Positions 1 to 23,900 of a stretch of 64,000 nt of DNA are shown here, in pieces. A program made the translations under genes and the position numbers. The notes beneath the pieces were generated by a model, which did no database searches, was not told where the DNA came from, and saw only the letters and a program-made list of their open reading frames with translations. Source of the DNA: Siniperca chuatsi. Taxonomy: Eukaryota > Chordata > Actinopteri > Centrarchiformes > Sinipercidae. The DNA is taken from NCBI RefSeq assembly GCF_020085105.1, contig NC_058046.1, positions 17,996,175 to 18,060,174 on the forward strand, read 5' to 3'. Position 1 is the first letter of the stretch; every line of letters starts with the position of its first letter.

Positions 1-239
1 AGATTCAAATTATAAACATTTTTCTAACAACATTTGAACATCTCTTTCTCTCATCATTAGAGTGATTTATCAAACATAAAACAACAAATATCTACTTGTT
101 AAAAGCTTCATAAATGCAAAGTAGTGTAAAAGACATCACTATGAGTATGGCCAGAATAACCTTCCTAGTGTGCCGTGGGGCAAAATTGATCAGTGGGTCC
201 CTACTGACCCCTGTTTTCCCCCTACTCTCATTGTGTATC

Positions 240-590
240 TTGTTGCTTCAACACACTACGGACTACTGGCTTTCAGAATAGGTGACATCTTTTAAATCAC
301 TTCTCAAAAAGTATCTTTTTAAAAAAAGGTTTTATTAATGCTAGCACACCGTTTTATTTGCAACATGTCTCGTCTGCTTTATTATTATTTTCATTGTTTT
401 TATCTTATATTATTGTTGGGTATTTTATTCCATTTTATTTTTGTATTATTTTAATTGTCTGATTTTATTTTTGCCTCATTGCAGTCCTGAAATGTTTTGA
501 TCCTGGTTCAACCATGTAAAGCACTTTGTAACTTTATTTTGAAAAGTGCTGTATAATAACTTCATTGCATTGTTGCAGAAAATTATATAA
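240..590 (+). repeat. L2-type LINE 3' end (truncated)
   Basis: A frame around 283-336 reads VTSFKSLLKKYLFKKRFY and then stops. It resembles the C-terminus of L2/Maui-clade ORF2 proteins as I know them. It is followed by an AT-rich 3' UTR and a tail with the motif AAGCACTTTGTAAC and then a GTGCTGTATAATAA-like end, typical of fish L2 tails. Only the last part of the element is present, as expected from 5' truncation during target-primed reverse transcription. The left boundary is uncertain. Confidence 0.55.
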
Positions 591-710
591 AAATCCAACA
601 CTGCTATAAAACAGTCCTGCTCATTGATTTGCACCATTGCCTACAATGGCCCAGTATACCCAGAGATACTGTCACCACATTGACAAATGAATATTGTCTT
701 ACAGTACATA

Positions 711-1104
711 TACTCAGTGGCCACTTTATTAGGCGCTGCTGTAAAATGCAATGCAATCCAATACAACAGCTCAGCCATAAATTCTACCTTTAAAAAGATA
801 GTAATGTACTGTTTTGAGTCACGTTGTCAGAGAGGTATTAATTTAACTATATGTTTATTATTGAGGTTGTAATTTGCAGTGGACTTCATTATATTGAGAG
901 GTGTTTCTAATTTTATGCCCACCCCATGGTGGGAGGGGGGAATAATATTAGAAACACGACCTCAGACTAAACAGTTGAATCGATTTGAGGAAAGTTTTAA
1001 CAAAAACTGGCCATTAGAAGCTTCTGAAAGGATGAATATGAGGCACAGCTGTTGTACTGGATTGCATTAGATCGTATAGGTGTACCTAATAAAGTGGCCA
1101 GGGA
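711..1104. mobile_element. Non-autonomous DNA element (MITE) with long inverted repeats
   Basis: The 15-base string GGCCACTTTATTAGG at 719-733 recurs as its reverse complement at 1085-1099. The match continues inward with gaps: AATGCAATCCAATACAACAGCT-like sequence near 752-775 is mirrored around 1044-1068. No transposase frame is seen in the roughly 250-base core. The element looks like a common teleost foldback repeat. I could not establish a target-site duplication, so the superfamily is left open. Confidence 0.65.
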
Positions 1105-2711
1105 TTGCATATAGCCCATGCCAAATATCAGCAGAAATAATAAAAGTTTAAAAATTATACTTAGTAAAAAGGCGCCTCTAAAAGACAGGGTCAACATTAG
1201 GAAAAGTTCAGATCCTGACTTTACCATTTCAGCTTATATTGTGCGTTAGTGGGGCATATTCACGAAAATCCATGCCTGTAGTCTCCTACTAATCATGTGA
1301 CAACTGGAAAAATCTGCTGACAACCTGCCAGTAAATATTAAACCAGTAAACAGCCAGCACACACACACGACAGTTAACATGTTAATTTGGTAGCTATCAA
1401 ACCTCACCGACCTCATCGTTGTTGCTTTGAGACATCATAGCTGGTGTGGTGTTTAAAGGCCACTCAGTTAATCCGACACCATTTCTTTCGACATGGGAGC
1501 CCGATGTGACCTGCTGCTGATACAACAACGTCAGCAGAAGTGACATTAAAACAGCAAAAGTCATGATTCACTTCATCCTGGAGGTGCGCCCATTCTGGTG
1601 GTGCGTTAACAGCACTGTGGAGGGTTGTTGTCCTGTAATCCGGACCTTTCAACTTAAACCGAAAACAAGTCTCAAAATACACGTCGTTGTTGTAGCTGTA
1701 ACTTGACTTTAACATAAATGATTAGTTTTTTAAAACCTCCTTTAATGACCGTGTGCTCAGCTTCAATGTTCGTGTACATTGTGTACACTTTCGTCTGAAA
1801 CCCCACCTACTGGTTTTCCAACAGGACGTCTGCCGCCTTCAGTGACTCCTCGTAAACTTTCATTTCAAAGGTGCAAAAAAACCAAAAAAACCAAAAAAAA
1901 CCCCAAAACGGGTACTGAAATATTTACATAAAACATAATTATATAAATATATTTTATATATTCTTTATTAATTTATTTACTAAAACATCACTTGGTAGCA
2001 TTGTTAGCATGCTTTGATCTCATTTCATTTCAGATATACAGTTTGGCACAATAAAAACAATGATACAGTAAACATACAAACTTCATACACGAGAATTAAT
2101 ACCAGTACAATGAAAAATTGGGTGGTGTATAAATTGTGCAAAACTGCAAAGTTTACATATTTTTGGAGCTCACACATCAGCTTGCATTTGTCATTTTTTT
2201 AACAGTACCAGAAGGCAGCATGTATGTAAAGCACAGTCAGCTGCTTCAGTCAGGGCTCTTAGTGCTTCTGAGTATGCTCTAGTTCATTTATGATCTGTTG
2301 ATCTTTGCTTACTCTTGTCTTTAAAGTCTAATGACTGTGAATGTGAAAAGCCTGGAGTCATGTTTTATTTATCCACACTTTTTAAACATCCAGGCCTCCA
2401 AAAATAATTTGTATACTGCAGAAAATGTGAATCTATAGTTCCATATTTATTGCAAACAAAATGCAGATACTTAATATACAGAATTAACCAGATCACATAA
2501 ATGCTTCACATAGACAGAACTACATTTTATTAGGTCAGATTTTCAGTTCCACTGATGTGCTTGTACAGAAGTTGTTTTTTTCATAAAACATGGCTTCAGT
2601 CATTTACAAAATAAAAAAAGGAGGGATACAGTAACTAGATCTGCCACAGAATCAAAGTGAGGCACAGCAATGGCAGATCAAGTGACAGATTCATCTGTTT
2701 TCAGTGAACAT
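1105..2711. other. Downstream flank and 3' UTR of the acyl-CoA dehydrogenase gene
   Basis: No gene is seen here. The right part is the 3' UTR of the leftward dehydrogenase gene. Candidate AATAAA signals on the minus strand (TTTATT on plus) occur at about 2526-2531, 2446-2451 and 2364-2369. A short A/C-rich low-complexity tract lies at about 1870-1910. The rest, about 1105-1860, is unique-looking non-coding DNA. Confidence 0.5.
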
Positions 2712-5700
2712 TCAGCCTTGGATCGGCCGGTCATACACCAGCGCAGCATCAAGTGGTGGAGAGCTGGGATCATAGCAGCCTCTCGCCTGTTTAGTCGCCA
2801 CAGGACACAAGTCTTGTTCACACCACCTGATAAAGGAAAATAAAAACATGATGAATGAACACAACATTTGTGTTGTTTTTTGTTTTTACCTGAAAGAAGC
2901 ATAAATGTACCTCTCTATTTTTTTGTTTTTTACCTGAGAGCTGCATAAGTGTCAGATGGAGAGGCTCCTTTCCAACATGCATGGTCAATGAGAAGGGTGC
3001 CTGTTAACACACAGACAGTGAAAGGGGAACACATCAAGTCTACTACTGCAGGGGAGTACTACTGCATATGTAGAAAAAAGTTGTATAAAACTTTTTGTGA
3101 CTCCAGAGGGACCTGCGCAAAGTCTGATAAATTGCCTCAAGAGATGTCACTTGAATAACCGCTGAAACTGTTGGCGGTGGAGTTGCATTGTGGGTAATGT
3201 AGGCATCAGGTTTTGACAAGGAAGAAGAATGCATGGAATAAAAAGGATGATATCTCTGGTTTTACTGCATTGATTTACATTTTTTATTTTTTTCCACAAT
3301 GTTATAGGAGTGCAATGCTAAATCGGTGGAGTAGTCTTTTAAGGGGAGAGGAGTGTATGCTTGATTGTGGCACCCACCCGTGTAGATGCGAGCCAGGCTG
3401 TATGCCAGGTCTCTGGCTGCTAGTTCCAGGTAGCCGGGTGCTCTGGTAGCTGCTACCTGAACAAAATCCTCCAGTTCAGAGAGAGCACTGTCTACTGCTT
3501 TCACTGCTGGAGCCAATGAGGAAACACCTGATGCATCTGCAAGCAAGGACTACAAGGAGAAGAAAACAAGCGCACATCACATTCCTGTTAAACTCTGTCA
3601 CAGATCAGTTACTGAACTTATTTGACGGGATTATTTCCTGACCCCGTACCTTGGCATGGGTGAAGTAAGCCTGAAGAACCATTCCTGAGCTACGAGTCAC
3701 ACAGCGCAGCACATCCAGAGACAGAACATTTGTGGTACCTTCCCAAATACTCAACACCTGAGAGAGAAAGAGACAGGTAAGCTTGAAAAGTGCAGAAACT
3801 GTAAATACTGGTTTTATGCATTGACCTCACCTGTGCATCGCGAAGTAGTCCAGGCAACCCGGTATCCTCGATGTAGCCCTGTCCACCGAAGCTTTCTAAA
3901 CCCTCCGACACCACAGCTACCGCCTGAGACAAAACAAAACAAGGACGTTAAGGGTCAGCATCAAAACAGCGAGATGACATCACATTTGTACAGGACGTGC
4001 ACCTGCTTCCCAGTGTACAGTTTGACCACAGGGGTGAGCAGACGTAGCAGGTGTGTATCAAGCTGGGTTGCCATGCCGCTTTCCTCTCGGCCCAACAGAC
4101 GACACACATCCATCACCAGAAGGAACGCTCCACGAGTCTCCACCTGTCCATGTCAGAATCAAGCATGGGTGAGGCATGATAGGAAACACTGCTTAGAGTT
4201 TGCGTCTCTGTTTCTTCACCCCCTGCCAGCTTACCTCCATCCTAGCGAGAGTCTGTATGTGCAGTGGGTGGTCTCTAAGAAGCTTTCCAAAGGCAGTGCG
4301 GCGAGTGGCATAGTCACGAGCTAACTGGACCACCCTGTGAACACACACAAACACACGTAATCAGCTTATTTATAGCATGTTTTAGAAATGAGTGCAGGAT
4401 GCAGAGCAGTAGAGTGAGTAGTATCCTGCCTTCTCATTGCCGCTGCTGCAGAGACACTGTTGTGGATCCGGGTTATAGTCAGCATGTTAGCTATGGAGGC
4501 CACACCTCTCCCTTCCTCTGAGAGCTGTAAATGTAGAGAAGTAATAAATATGTCAAATATTTTGACATATTAATTTTATGTCAAAACAAGGAAAAGGCAC
4601 TTCAACTGTGTCTTGTTTCCATAAATGAAGGCTTGTATTTCCAAATATAAATGGTGTAATGGAGCACGAAGTAAGAGAACCTGCCTGAAAGTGTTCAAAA
4701 GTTAAAAACAAATCTTGGAAGATATCCAGCTCATCACAGTGATTATATCGCAGCCACTTGGTGGCAACTGGTGTCTTGAGGTTTTTTTTTCAGTATAAAC
4801 AGGAGCTGTGTCCCAAATCCATAGTACACACTATTCTACGGAGGTAGTCAGTATGTAGTATTTTCATACTGAAAAAGTGACAAAATGAAGTATACTCAAA
4901 CCAGACAGTGTGCATACGAATATGATTTTTGAGTGTGCTGCCGATGGATACTATTCTCCCACAATACAATGCACAAGGGAAATAATGGAGCTGCTCACAA
5001 CTGGAAACAAATTAAACAAATTGTGGTGGTGGTGGTGGTGGTGAAACAGCATGTTGGAAAACAAACAAAAAAAAACATTTTTTGTGTATTTGTGAAGTTT
5101 AATTGGCAGTGGCATTTCAAAGTAACAGTTTGATTGACATCCGATGTCACACGTATTGTATAATTTTCTGTTAGTATAAAATGACTATGACTATGCTGAT
5201 GTTTTTTTGCAGACTAACTGCTAAAATAGTAAACTATGATGAGTAGTGTGTAATATATACTGTATAGAATTAGTATGTAGTATGGATTTGGTACAGTGAT
5301 GGAGTATGCTTACTATCAATCAACACTAAAAAATGTTCAAGAAATGACATCTTTTAAATTAGTACAGAGTTTTCTTATAAGAATACAAGAAAAAGAAAAA
5401 ATGTTGTACATTTTGGGGCATTCGTTGTTAAAGCTCTATTAAGCAATATTTTTGATATGAACAATAATTAATGACTAATGCTGTGTTGTTGCGGTTTGCT
5501 GGTCCGTCTGGCTCTCACTGACTCCTCCATATAGTCATTGGGAGCCATTCAGAGCTCACAACCTCACGCAAGCCGACTGTATGCTACCTGCCCAGTTGCT
5601 GCTTGTGCAGTTGCCCAGCTGCAGCTCTCTTGAGTTGCAGATATAGTGAGGCCGAGATAATTTTCTCAAGTTGCCTTGTGGATTTGCTAACAAATTAGCC

Positions 5701-8684
5701 AAAGGAATCTAAAAGATGACATGGAAAAATCAAGATTTGTTGGTCTTGGTCTCTACTTCTAGCCTTCTAGCGGTCAATAGCTCTTTGTTATAGAGGATTG
5801 GCAAACAAGATCACTGTGTATGTTCCACTTGGCAGAATAACACCAGAAAGGTTCTGCTTATTCCCACTGCACAAAGCTTTAGTATAAACAAAGTGAGCTG
5901 TACCTGACCCAGTGTGGCTTTACAGACCTTGATCATATCTGCATAGACCAGAGAAGGAATCTGCAGTTTATCATTACTGTAACAACTGATGATGTGTAAC
6001 TGACCCTGTGTGCTGGCAGGCCGTCCAGCAGTAACTCAGCAGTCGGCATCTGTCTTGTGCCCAGCTTGTCCTTCAGTCTTTGAACCTCTATACCCTTCAG
6101 CCGGCAATCCTCATCTCTACTCACCTCTGCGTAGAACAAAGACAAACCCCTGCTACCCTGTGGGACAGAGACAAGCACACATACGGTGCAATGTAATCAC
6201 TTTGCAAGTCATTCAAGAAGAGTGATGACTGATGTTAGAGGAGTGTAAGAAGTCAGCGGTACTGGTGTGGTTGCTCCTGTTCTGTCCTGCATTCTGGCCA
6301 GTGTGAGAGTCATGTCTGCATCTGTAGCAGAGGTGAACCACTTGAAGCCGTGTAGTTTGTATGAACCATCTGTCTGTGGGACAGCCACCGTCTCTGTGCC
6401 GCTGGCTGAGGAGATGCAAGACAGACAGAGGCAACTCATGTTGCATTACAGTAGTTAGTCTTGTTCTGCACAGCAAAGCCAAAAAGCAGCAACTGTGGGG
6501 TTTTTTAAACATATTTCCTCGAAAAGATAACTCAATTAACAACAATTAAGTGGGACATAAGTAGATGGTACAACATTTAATAGCATTTTCTTTACGATAC
6601 TGGTTCATGTAAGACTGTGAAGGTAACTGCTGACCCACGTCAGATCCTCCTTGTCTTTCCGTCATCCACTGTCCGGACGTCCAGAAACGTTCAGGCTGAC
6701 GGGTGGTCAAACGACTGTAGGCTTCATCAACTGGCCGCGAAACACCTATGGACTTCATATACACAGCCAGAAAATCACTCACTAAGTTTACCAGCTAAAA
6801 AAAAAGGTTATTGGGAGAAATCAGGTTAAAATAAGAATGTGTTTACATGAGCTGCAATAATGTGATTACTCTAAAACCCACATGTACATGCAGTAATCAT
6901 GGCAAGATCACACTTACTGTGATCATTTGTCTGAGCTTTATTAACTACTTGTTCCGATGTGGAAACCTATGCTTAGACTTATTTATCTGCAGTCTAAAAT
7001 TAGACTAAATTTAGTCTAATTTTGGATTTAATTTGGATACTGCTACAAAGAAGGATCTTCATCCTGCTGCACTGTTGCCGTGTTACTGTCTCCGTCATGC
7101 ACATGAAAAACAGGCTTTTTGTTTACATTACTTTTAGAAATTTAGGTTACTGCAGAAAAGCAACTATACTCTGTTACCTAAGTGCATGTAAACGCAGTTA
7201 AACTGTTAAACTAACATAATTTAATGATCAAAGTTTGGTTTGCTGCCAAAATAATGATGGTGTTGGTTTAAGACATACAGTATACGATGTTTATGTTATG
7301 AGATCTTTTGTTTTTCTGACACACCTGGATAACTTTAGCAGCTCCGTCAGTCATGGCCAGAGGACACGTGTAGAGACCAGAGGAGGGAGAGAAGATGTAC
7401 AACTTGCTCATTTGGTATACACGACTGGAACACACACACACACACACACAATGAAAAACAAATTCTGTTAGTTTCTCATTTATAACAACATATCCTATTA
7501 GAAACCAAAAAATGCTTACTGAACTGAAATATGACATATGAGGTAAACTGAAAAAGGCAGTGCAACAGTCTCCTAACCTCCACTCCCCAAATGACCTCTC
7601 ATAGCCAATGGCTACCAGTCCTTCCTGTGCTGACAGGTCTTTCATGCGTTTCCAGGCCGGGGAGGTCACGATGTGGTCCACTCTGCGACCCCAGGGGTCA
7701 AAGTGCACCAACCGTGGAGGGGTAACCTCACACTCTCTGCCCCACCCGTCCACCTCATTTGCCACATGCTCTCCAAATGCACACAAGTCTGAGAAAGCTG
7801 CCTGTGAACAAGTATATACACGTACATTCACACAGATTATGAACACGACCTCGGCATATTTGCCTGACAAGATAGAACTTGTCCAGCGGTTTGCTCACGT
7901 CGTCACACATTCAAGTACGTTTAGTTGGAAACAAAAGTAAGATGGATCCTGGAACAAAACTTGTTTTGTTATTGGCTGTTGTTTTGACTTGAAAATGAGC
8001 TACTTGATGTTGCGGCAGCAAAACTAAGGGAACAATGTGCATCAGACATGTAACTGACGTTCTAATGAATTAATAAAACAAAACATATTTGCAAAGTATT
8101 TGTCCAAAGTGGTCCTTTTTTTTTTTACCATGCTTTGCATTTGCTAAACTGTTTTTTTGCAGCTCATCAATACCAAAACAGCAGCTTGCGAGAACAAAAT
8201 CAAATGACTGCATTATAATATTGTAATCTGCATCTTATACGTACATCATTTGTTAATGTGACCCCCTGCTCTTTGCCTCCAAAACAACTAAGATGACACC
8301 CTTTCTCAGGTATTACAGAGGATCCAAATGTAGCACCATGTTGGGTCATTTCTGTCTAATATATTTCCAACAGCAGCTGAAGGCACAGCTGTGCTCCCTC
8401 CTCACCTCCTGAGGCAGGTGTCTCCTCAGGTATCCCCTGAGCAAGGCATCCTCTAGAAATGGGTTCTTCAGCACCGGCCGCTCCTGAAAGAAAGATCCTA
8501 TCTTGGCTCTGGAGAACGGCAGGTAGCCTTCTGCCTCCTTGAGTTGTTCTTCATCAGATCTTCTTGTGCCCGGCTCAGATGCACCGAATGATCTGATGTG
8601 GACGAGTGGTCGAGGAACACCACACCACACCCTGCAGCAGCCTCCAGCTACACAGCGGTTCAGTAGAAATGAGCACATTGACAT
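2712..8684 (-). CDS. AidB-like acyl-CoA dehydrogenase family protein
   Basis: Predicted FAD-dependent acyl-CoA dehydrogenase of the AidB/ACDH-11 branch, 649 aa. Coding exons on the minus strand: 8684-8406, 7801-7578, 7424-7325, 6794-6635, 6405-6263, 6157-6005, 4524-4430, 4334-4235, 4143-4003, 3923-3831, 3757-3650, 3549-3378, 3000-2934, 2826-2712. The N-terminus is Arg-rich without acidic residues for about 40 aa, which suggests mitochondrial import. The AidB N-terminal segment ([15 protein letters not shown]) follows, then the middle domain with ERQGGSDV at about residue 247, and a C-terminal helical domain with [13 protein letters not shown] and [10 protein letters not shown] at about 499-508, where the Glu of WEGT is at the usual catalytic-base position. 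The start codon is the first ATG in the exon that carries the AidB domain. One intron is GC-AG. The exact substrate is unknown; C. elegans acdh-11 is the best-known animal relative, and I do not recognise a specific vertebrate symbol. Confidence 0.88.
4806..5296. mobile_element. MITE in a dehydrogenase intron
   Basis: The left end CTGTGTCCCAAATCCATAGT is mirrored at the right end, whose reverse complement begins CTGTACCAAATCCATACTAC. Similarity of the arms continues through repeated AGTATGTAGTA-type sequence. There is no coding frame inside; a (GGT)n run lies near 5023-5042. It sits in the 1.5-kb intron between coding exons 6 and 7. Similar short elements with GTCCCAAAT ends are common in fish. 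The target-site duplication is not clear. Confidence 0.6.
6838..7200. repeat. Probable foldback repeat in a dehydrogenase intron
   Basis: The left end GTGTTTACATGAGCT is echoed at the right end, whose reverse complement reads GCGTTTACATGCACT. Between them are AT-rich segments with repeated GTAATC/GATTAC words. It lies entirely within the intron between coding exons 3 and 4. The ends are only about 15-20 bases alike, so the boundaries are approximate. Confidence 0.45.
7431..7450. repeat. (CA)10 microsatellite abutting a splice acceptor
   Basis: Ten CA units on the plus strand are TG units in the transcript of the leftward dehydrogenase gene. Only six other bases separate them from the first base of coding exon 3 (acceptor TTCCAG, exon starting at 7424), so the repeat occupies the usual polypyrimidine-tract position. 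Confidence 0.9.
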
Positions 8685-8693
8685 GGCTCAAGA

Positions 8694-10100
8694 CCTGCAG
8701 TCCGAGGTGAGAAAAGAGAATGAGCACAGTGCCGTGAGATGAAGCATTCACCTGTGCGAAGGCAGCAGGGAGAGAAAAATTCCTTGGTTTCATTCATTCA
8801 ACAATTTACAGGACTATCTAGCATCCAAAATATAATATTGTTTAATACTAAATACTAATATAAAAACACAAATATATTGAACGTCTTGTGATGTTACTTA
8901 GAAATAGGGTACATCTTAGTAATCTTTGTCTACAATACAATATTTTCAGCACAGACAGACATTTCTTCTAATATTGTTCGGTTGTTGGCTCATTACAACT
9001 TCTTTCTTCTACATATTTTATGGAGACACGCCTCATACTCTTAAACAGAAGTCCACAATGTCAAGACTTGATGGATGGGGATAGTGGCCTCACATATCTG
9101 TTTTGCTTTGCTCTTAAATTAGAAATGTCACAGTAGAAAACAGTACCACATTTCAATGAATTCAGGGAGATAAGAACCTGAATCCATCACCAACAGATGG
9201 TGTTACAGGCTTCATATTTACATTTCTAAAAGGTAATGACAACACTTCAAAACTATCACACCCATAGAAATCAATCCGTAATCATAAACACTGTTCATGT
9301 GAACAGCTCTTAATAACTTTATACATTACATTTGTTAGCCCAGCATTATAGCCTATAATAATCTGGCCAACATTTGAGTCCAGCACTCGTTGACATGCCC
9401 ATATTGTTTTATGCTTTTGACAGCATTTTGTGTATTCAAAAGTGCTAACATGATGCATTTATTAAATATGTAGTTTAGTTAGCTAACATCGCCATACTCA
9501 TAGTTTCTTGATAAATGATTCTAGCTAGTTCTGTCCATAACACACATAAAGCAGAAACACGAATAATCAACGCTACCCGGTTTGAGTGATCTCTACCCGT
9601 ACTAAATAAAATATTACTTATAGTTAATTACGAATACGTTTAAAGTGAAAGCAGCTCAGTAAGCTAACATCCAGACTGGGGATCACCAAAGTGGGTCAAA
9701 GTTCCGCTGTCCTTTCTGTGCAGATATTAACTTCCCATTTGGATCAGTAATTTCGTTTTGTTTGATTTACTTATAGTCTAATAGTTAATACGAGCACCAA
9801 GTTGCCAGTCTAACTGTTAACCAGGCCCTTATTCATCAAACTGCGTCAACCTGCAAGTGACCCGATCTCCATAACATCCGCAACAGTTAGCGAGCTAACT
9901 TAGCTAACAGTAACGAGGCTTTTCTACATCAGTGTTATCGAAAATCACTTTTAGTCAGTTTACATTGATAACTGCTTCGATAGCACGTCAAACTTCATAA
10001 ATGTACGAGAAAGACTGGCAGCCTTTACGTTCACCACAGCTGCAAACTCACCTTCAACATAAAAGTCCTGCTCCTTGTTAAAGGGTCCATTCACTCAAAT
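8694..10100 (-). promoter_or_regulatory. 5' leader intron and promoter region of the acyl-CoA dehydrogenase
   Basis: The coding exon that holds the start codon has a good acceptor (GGACTGCAG) just before 8694. A plausible non-coding first exon ends at 10052 with donor AAG|GTGAGT, giving a 1.36-kb leader intron with no evident repeat. That first exon carries its own ATG at 10090. The core promoter should lie just right of it, but no TATA or CCAAT box was identified with confidence. Confidence 0.4.
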
Positions 10101-11660
10101 TACATAAAACATAACCAAGTGGTAAACACATAGTTTGGATTAAATGTTTCCAGATTGTGAGATATCTCCTATCTATAAATGTTTATCTATCTATAAATCT
10201 CTGCCTTCAAGTTTAATGGACTTTCGTTTATAGTGCTCACAGCACTGAAAATTTACATTAAAAAAAAAATTATCTACAATATCTCTTTCAAGAAACAGTG
10301 TCCCTGTGAGTCTGGATAATCCACACAAGGCACCATCAACAGTTTTCATAATGGGAAGTGCTGTTGAATTGAACAATTTAAATAATGTTTTTCAATGCTC
10401 TGAGCACCTTAAATGAAATCATTCATTTAACTGGGATGGTGGCAGAAATCTCAAGAGGTGCAAATTAAACTACACAGCTGCAGGAAAGTGGGATTTTTTT
10501 TTTTTTTTTAATTTAGGGGAATTGACCCTTCAAGAGTTGTATTTACTGAAACTAATATTTAAATGATTGCTTGTTAACGTTTACTGAAGACTATCCAAAA
10601 TGTAATTGTAAATGAGCATTTCCCACAACCAGTATTTTGTCATTTAGCATATGCAGATGTATCAAAATAACAGATATACATTCATCAAAGGTGTTGCTGA
10701 ACCTGTTTTATTGTTCTAAGTAAAGATTTGTCAAAAATACAGAATCCTTTGTTCCAATCAGAACAAAAAGACTGAAAGCATGCACCGTTTAATAAAACAT
10801 TTCCATGACATGTTAAAAATCTGTTCAAAAGTAAGGACACAGGCACAGAATATTTATGAACACATAACTTTTGCATTTAAATGAGATTTTTTTTCCTTCC
10901 AAAAATAAACACAGAACAGTCATAGCTTAAACTCAGGAGGGGTATAAGGGAATAATCATACTGATAAAACCCAGTAAGTAGTTCTTGTTTGTGGGTGTGC
11001 TACACCACCCAACCGTAAAATATTAACCTGGTTTGCTCGTCAGACCAGGATGGAGGAAGGTAATGGGCAACACTGATTTGTTTTTAGTGTACAAAAATAA
11101 AAGCTAATGTTTAAGTACAGGCTGCAGTGCAGAGCATCACCCAATCAAGTCCAAGTCTGGAGTCACTTGCTGTGTCCAATTCTCACCTGACGATGGACCA
11201 AAACGAGGAACAAATGTAGTCTGTCACAGCATTAGTTGACTATATAAAGGGAGCATAAATTGTATTAAACCTACACAAATTATTTCAAAGGTTAATCAGG
11301 ATAGGATGGCTTAAACATAGATTAACATATATAAGCAGGTATATAAAAAGGACTAAAGAGAGAACCACAGGCCAGGAGGCTACCCAACCATGTAGAAACA
11401 CCTGAGCATCTGCCCAAACTCAGAGCGCACCGGTGCTGACTAAATGCTGGAACGATCAAAATCAAAGCTCAAACTTACGACTATCTGATTTAACAAGTGG
11501 AGGGATCAACAATGAAAATTTCCCAAAAATAATCACAGCCAACTCTGCACATAAGCATGAGTCCTTGGGGAGCCGTCATCAGCATAATGGCTGGAAGAAA
11601 AACTGCCCGTCTACAGTCTGCACGTCCTCTTCTCTTTTATATTTCTCTTGTCTGTCTTCT
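10101..11660. other. Intergenic spacer and morc2 3' UTR
   Basis: The right part is the 3' UTR of leftward morc2. A minus-strand AATAAA is visible at 10712-10707, which would give a 3' UTR of about 950 bases. The part left of about 10,690 is AT-rich intergenic DNA with a T-run near 10,496-10,509. No gene or clear transposon was seen. Confidence 0.5.
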
Positions 11661-22969
<11,309 letters not shown>

Positions 22970-23900
22970 GGCCACTCGCAATTATTTCCTGTTTGTCTTC
23001 TTCCTGTCAAACCGGACTCTAGTCCAGAGCTTTCATCCTAAAGAGAGAAGAAAACTATCACAGGTCTGGTATATTAACCCACAAAGTACCTTAGTGCCTT
23101 ACTCCATTAACCAACACCATGGACATGATCTGACATCAGCTGATGTTAACGCTTTACTACAAGTCATTGGGGACAAGTTAACACCCACGCCTTATTGAAA
23201 GCGCCCCCCCTCCCCAATGTGAGGGGTACCACGTGCGAGGCCTGCTTAGGAACAACAAAATTTTATGGCAAAGAGCGCCTTTAGGTAAGGTGTTAGCTAT
23301 TAAGACATTAACGTTTATGTATTTATGCAGAAGTCAGTCATTGGTCTAGCTAGGTTTCTGTGGCGTAAGGCCAAGTCATGTTAAGTGAAGAGCATATGAT
23401 ATAAACGTTTCAGACGTTATACAGCAACGGTTAACGTTACTAACGTTTAATGTCAGGCTAGGCTAGCTAGCGGACATTAGCGTCTTCTAGTGTTTATGAT
23501 GTATGTTAGCGTTAACGGTAGCTAGCTAGTTTACACTGTGAAAGCATGTAGCTGACGTTAGCCATAATCAAGTAATTTTCACCGACTTTGTAGACCGTTT
23601 CATATGACGGCGACTTTGTAGTGGGTTCGCGCTAGTGTAATAATCCGTCCAAGGAGGAATAAATAATTTGTAACGTTACGTTTCCTAACATGAAACAATC
23701 CGCCAGGCCGCGAATAATCCAACCACTTCGTCGTTGGTTACATGGTTTCCTCCTGGTCTGCAGAAATCCCGCCTCTATTTTTCGATACTCAGCCAATAAG
23801 AAAGCACCATTGAAAGATTCTTAAAGTTGATTGGAGGAGAAGTCTTGCTACGTAGACGAGGTAAAATACCGATGCATCAGCCAGTGCTGGCTCTTCAGGT
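22970..23900 (-). promoter_or_regulatory. morc2 5' UTR and promoter region
   Basis: This stretch lies upstream of the morc2 start codon. CCAAT boxes occur in both orientations, at 23793-23797 (AGCCAATAAG) and 23830-23834 (TTGATTGGAG), about 36 bases apart, the arrangement often bound by NF-Y in TATA-less promoters. The stretch 23,270-23,700 is relatively rich in CG and GCTAGC words. A non-coding first exon probably lies here, but I could not fix its ends. Confidence 0.45.

Noticed and set aside
5903-5950. A possible extra dehydrogenase exon with a donor-like CAGGTACAG
   Set aside because: The exons ending at 6005 and starting at 4524 join in phase and give a conserved protein junction ([13 protein letters not shown]) without it.
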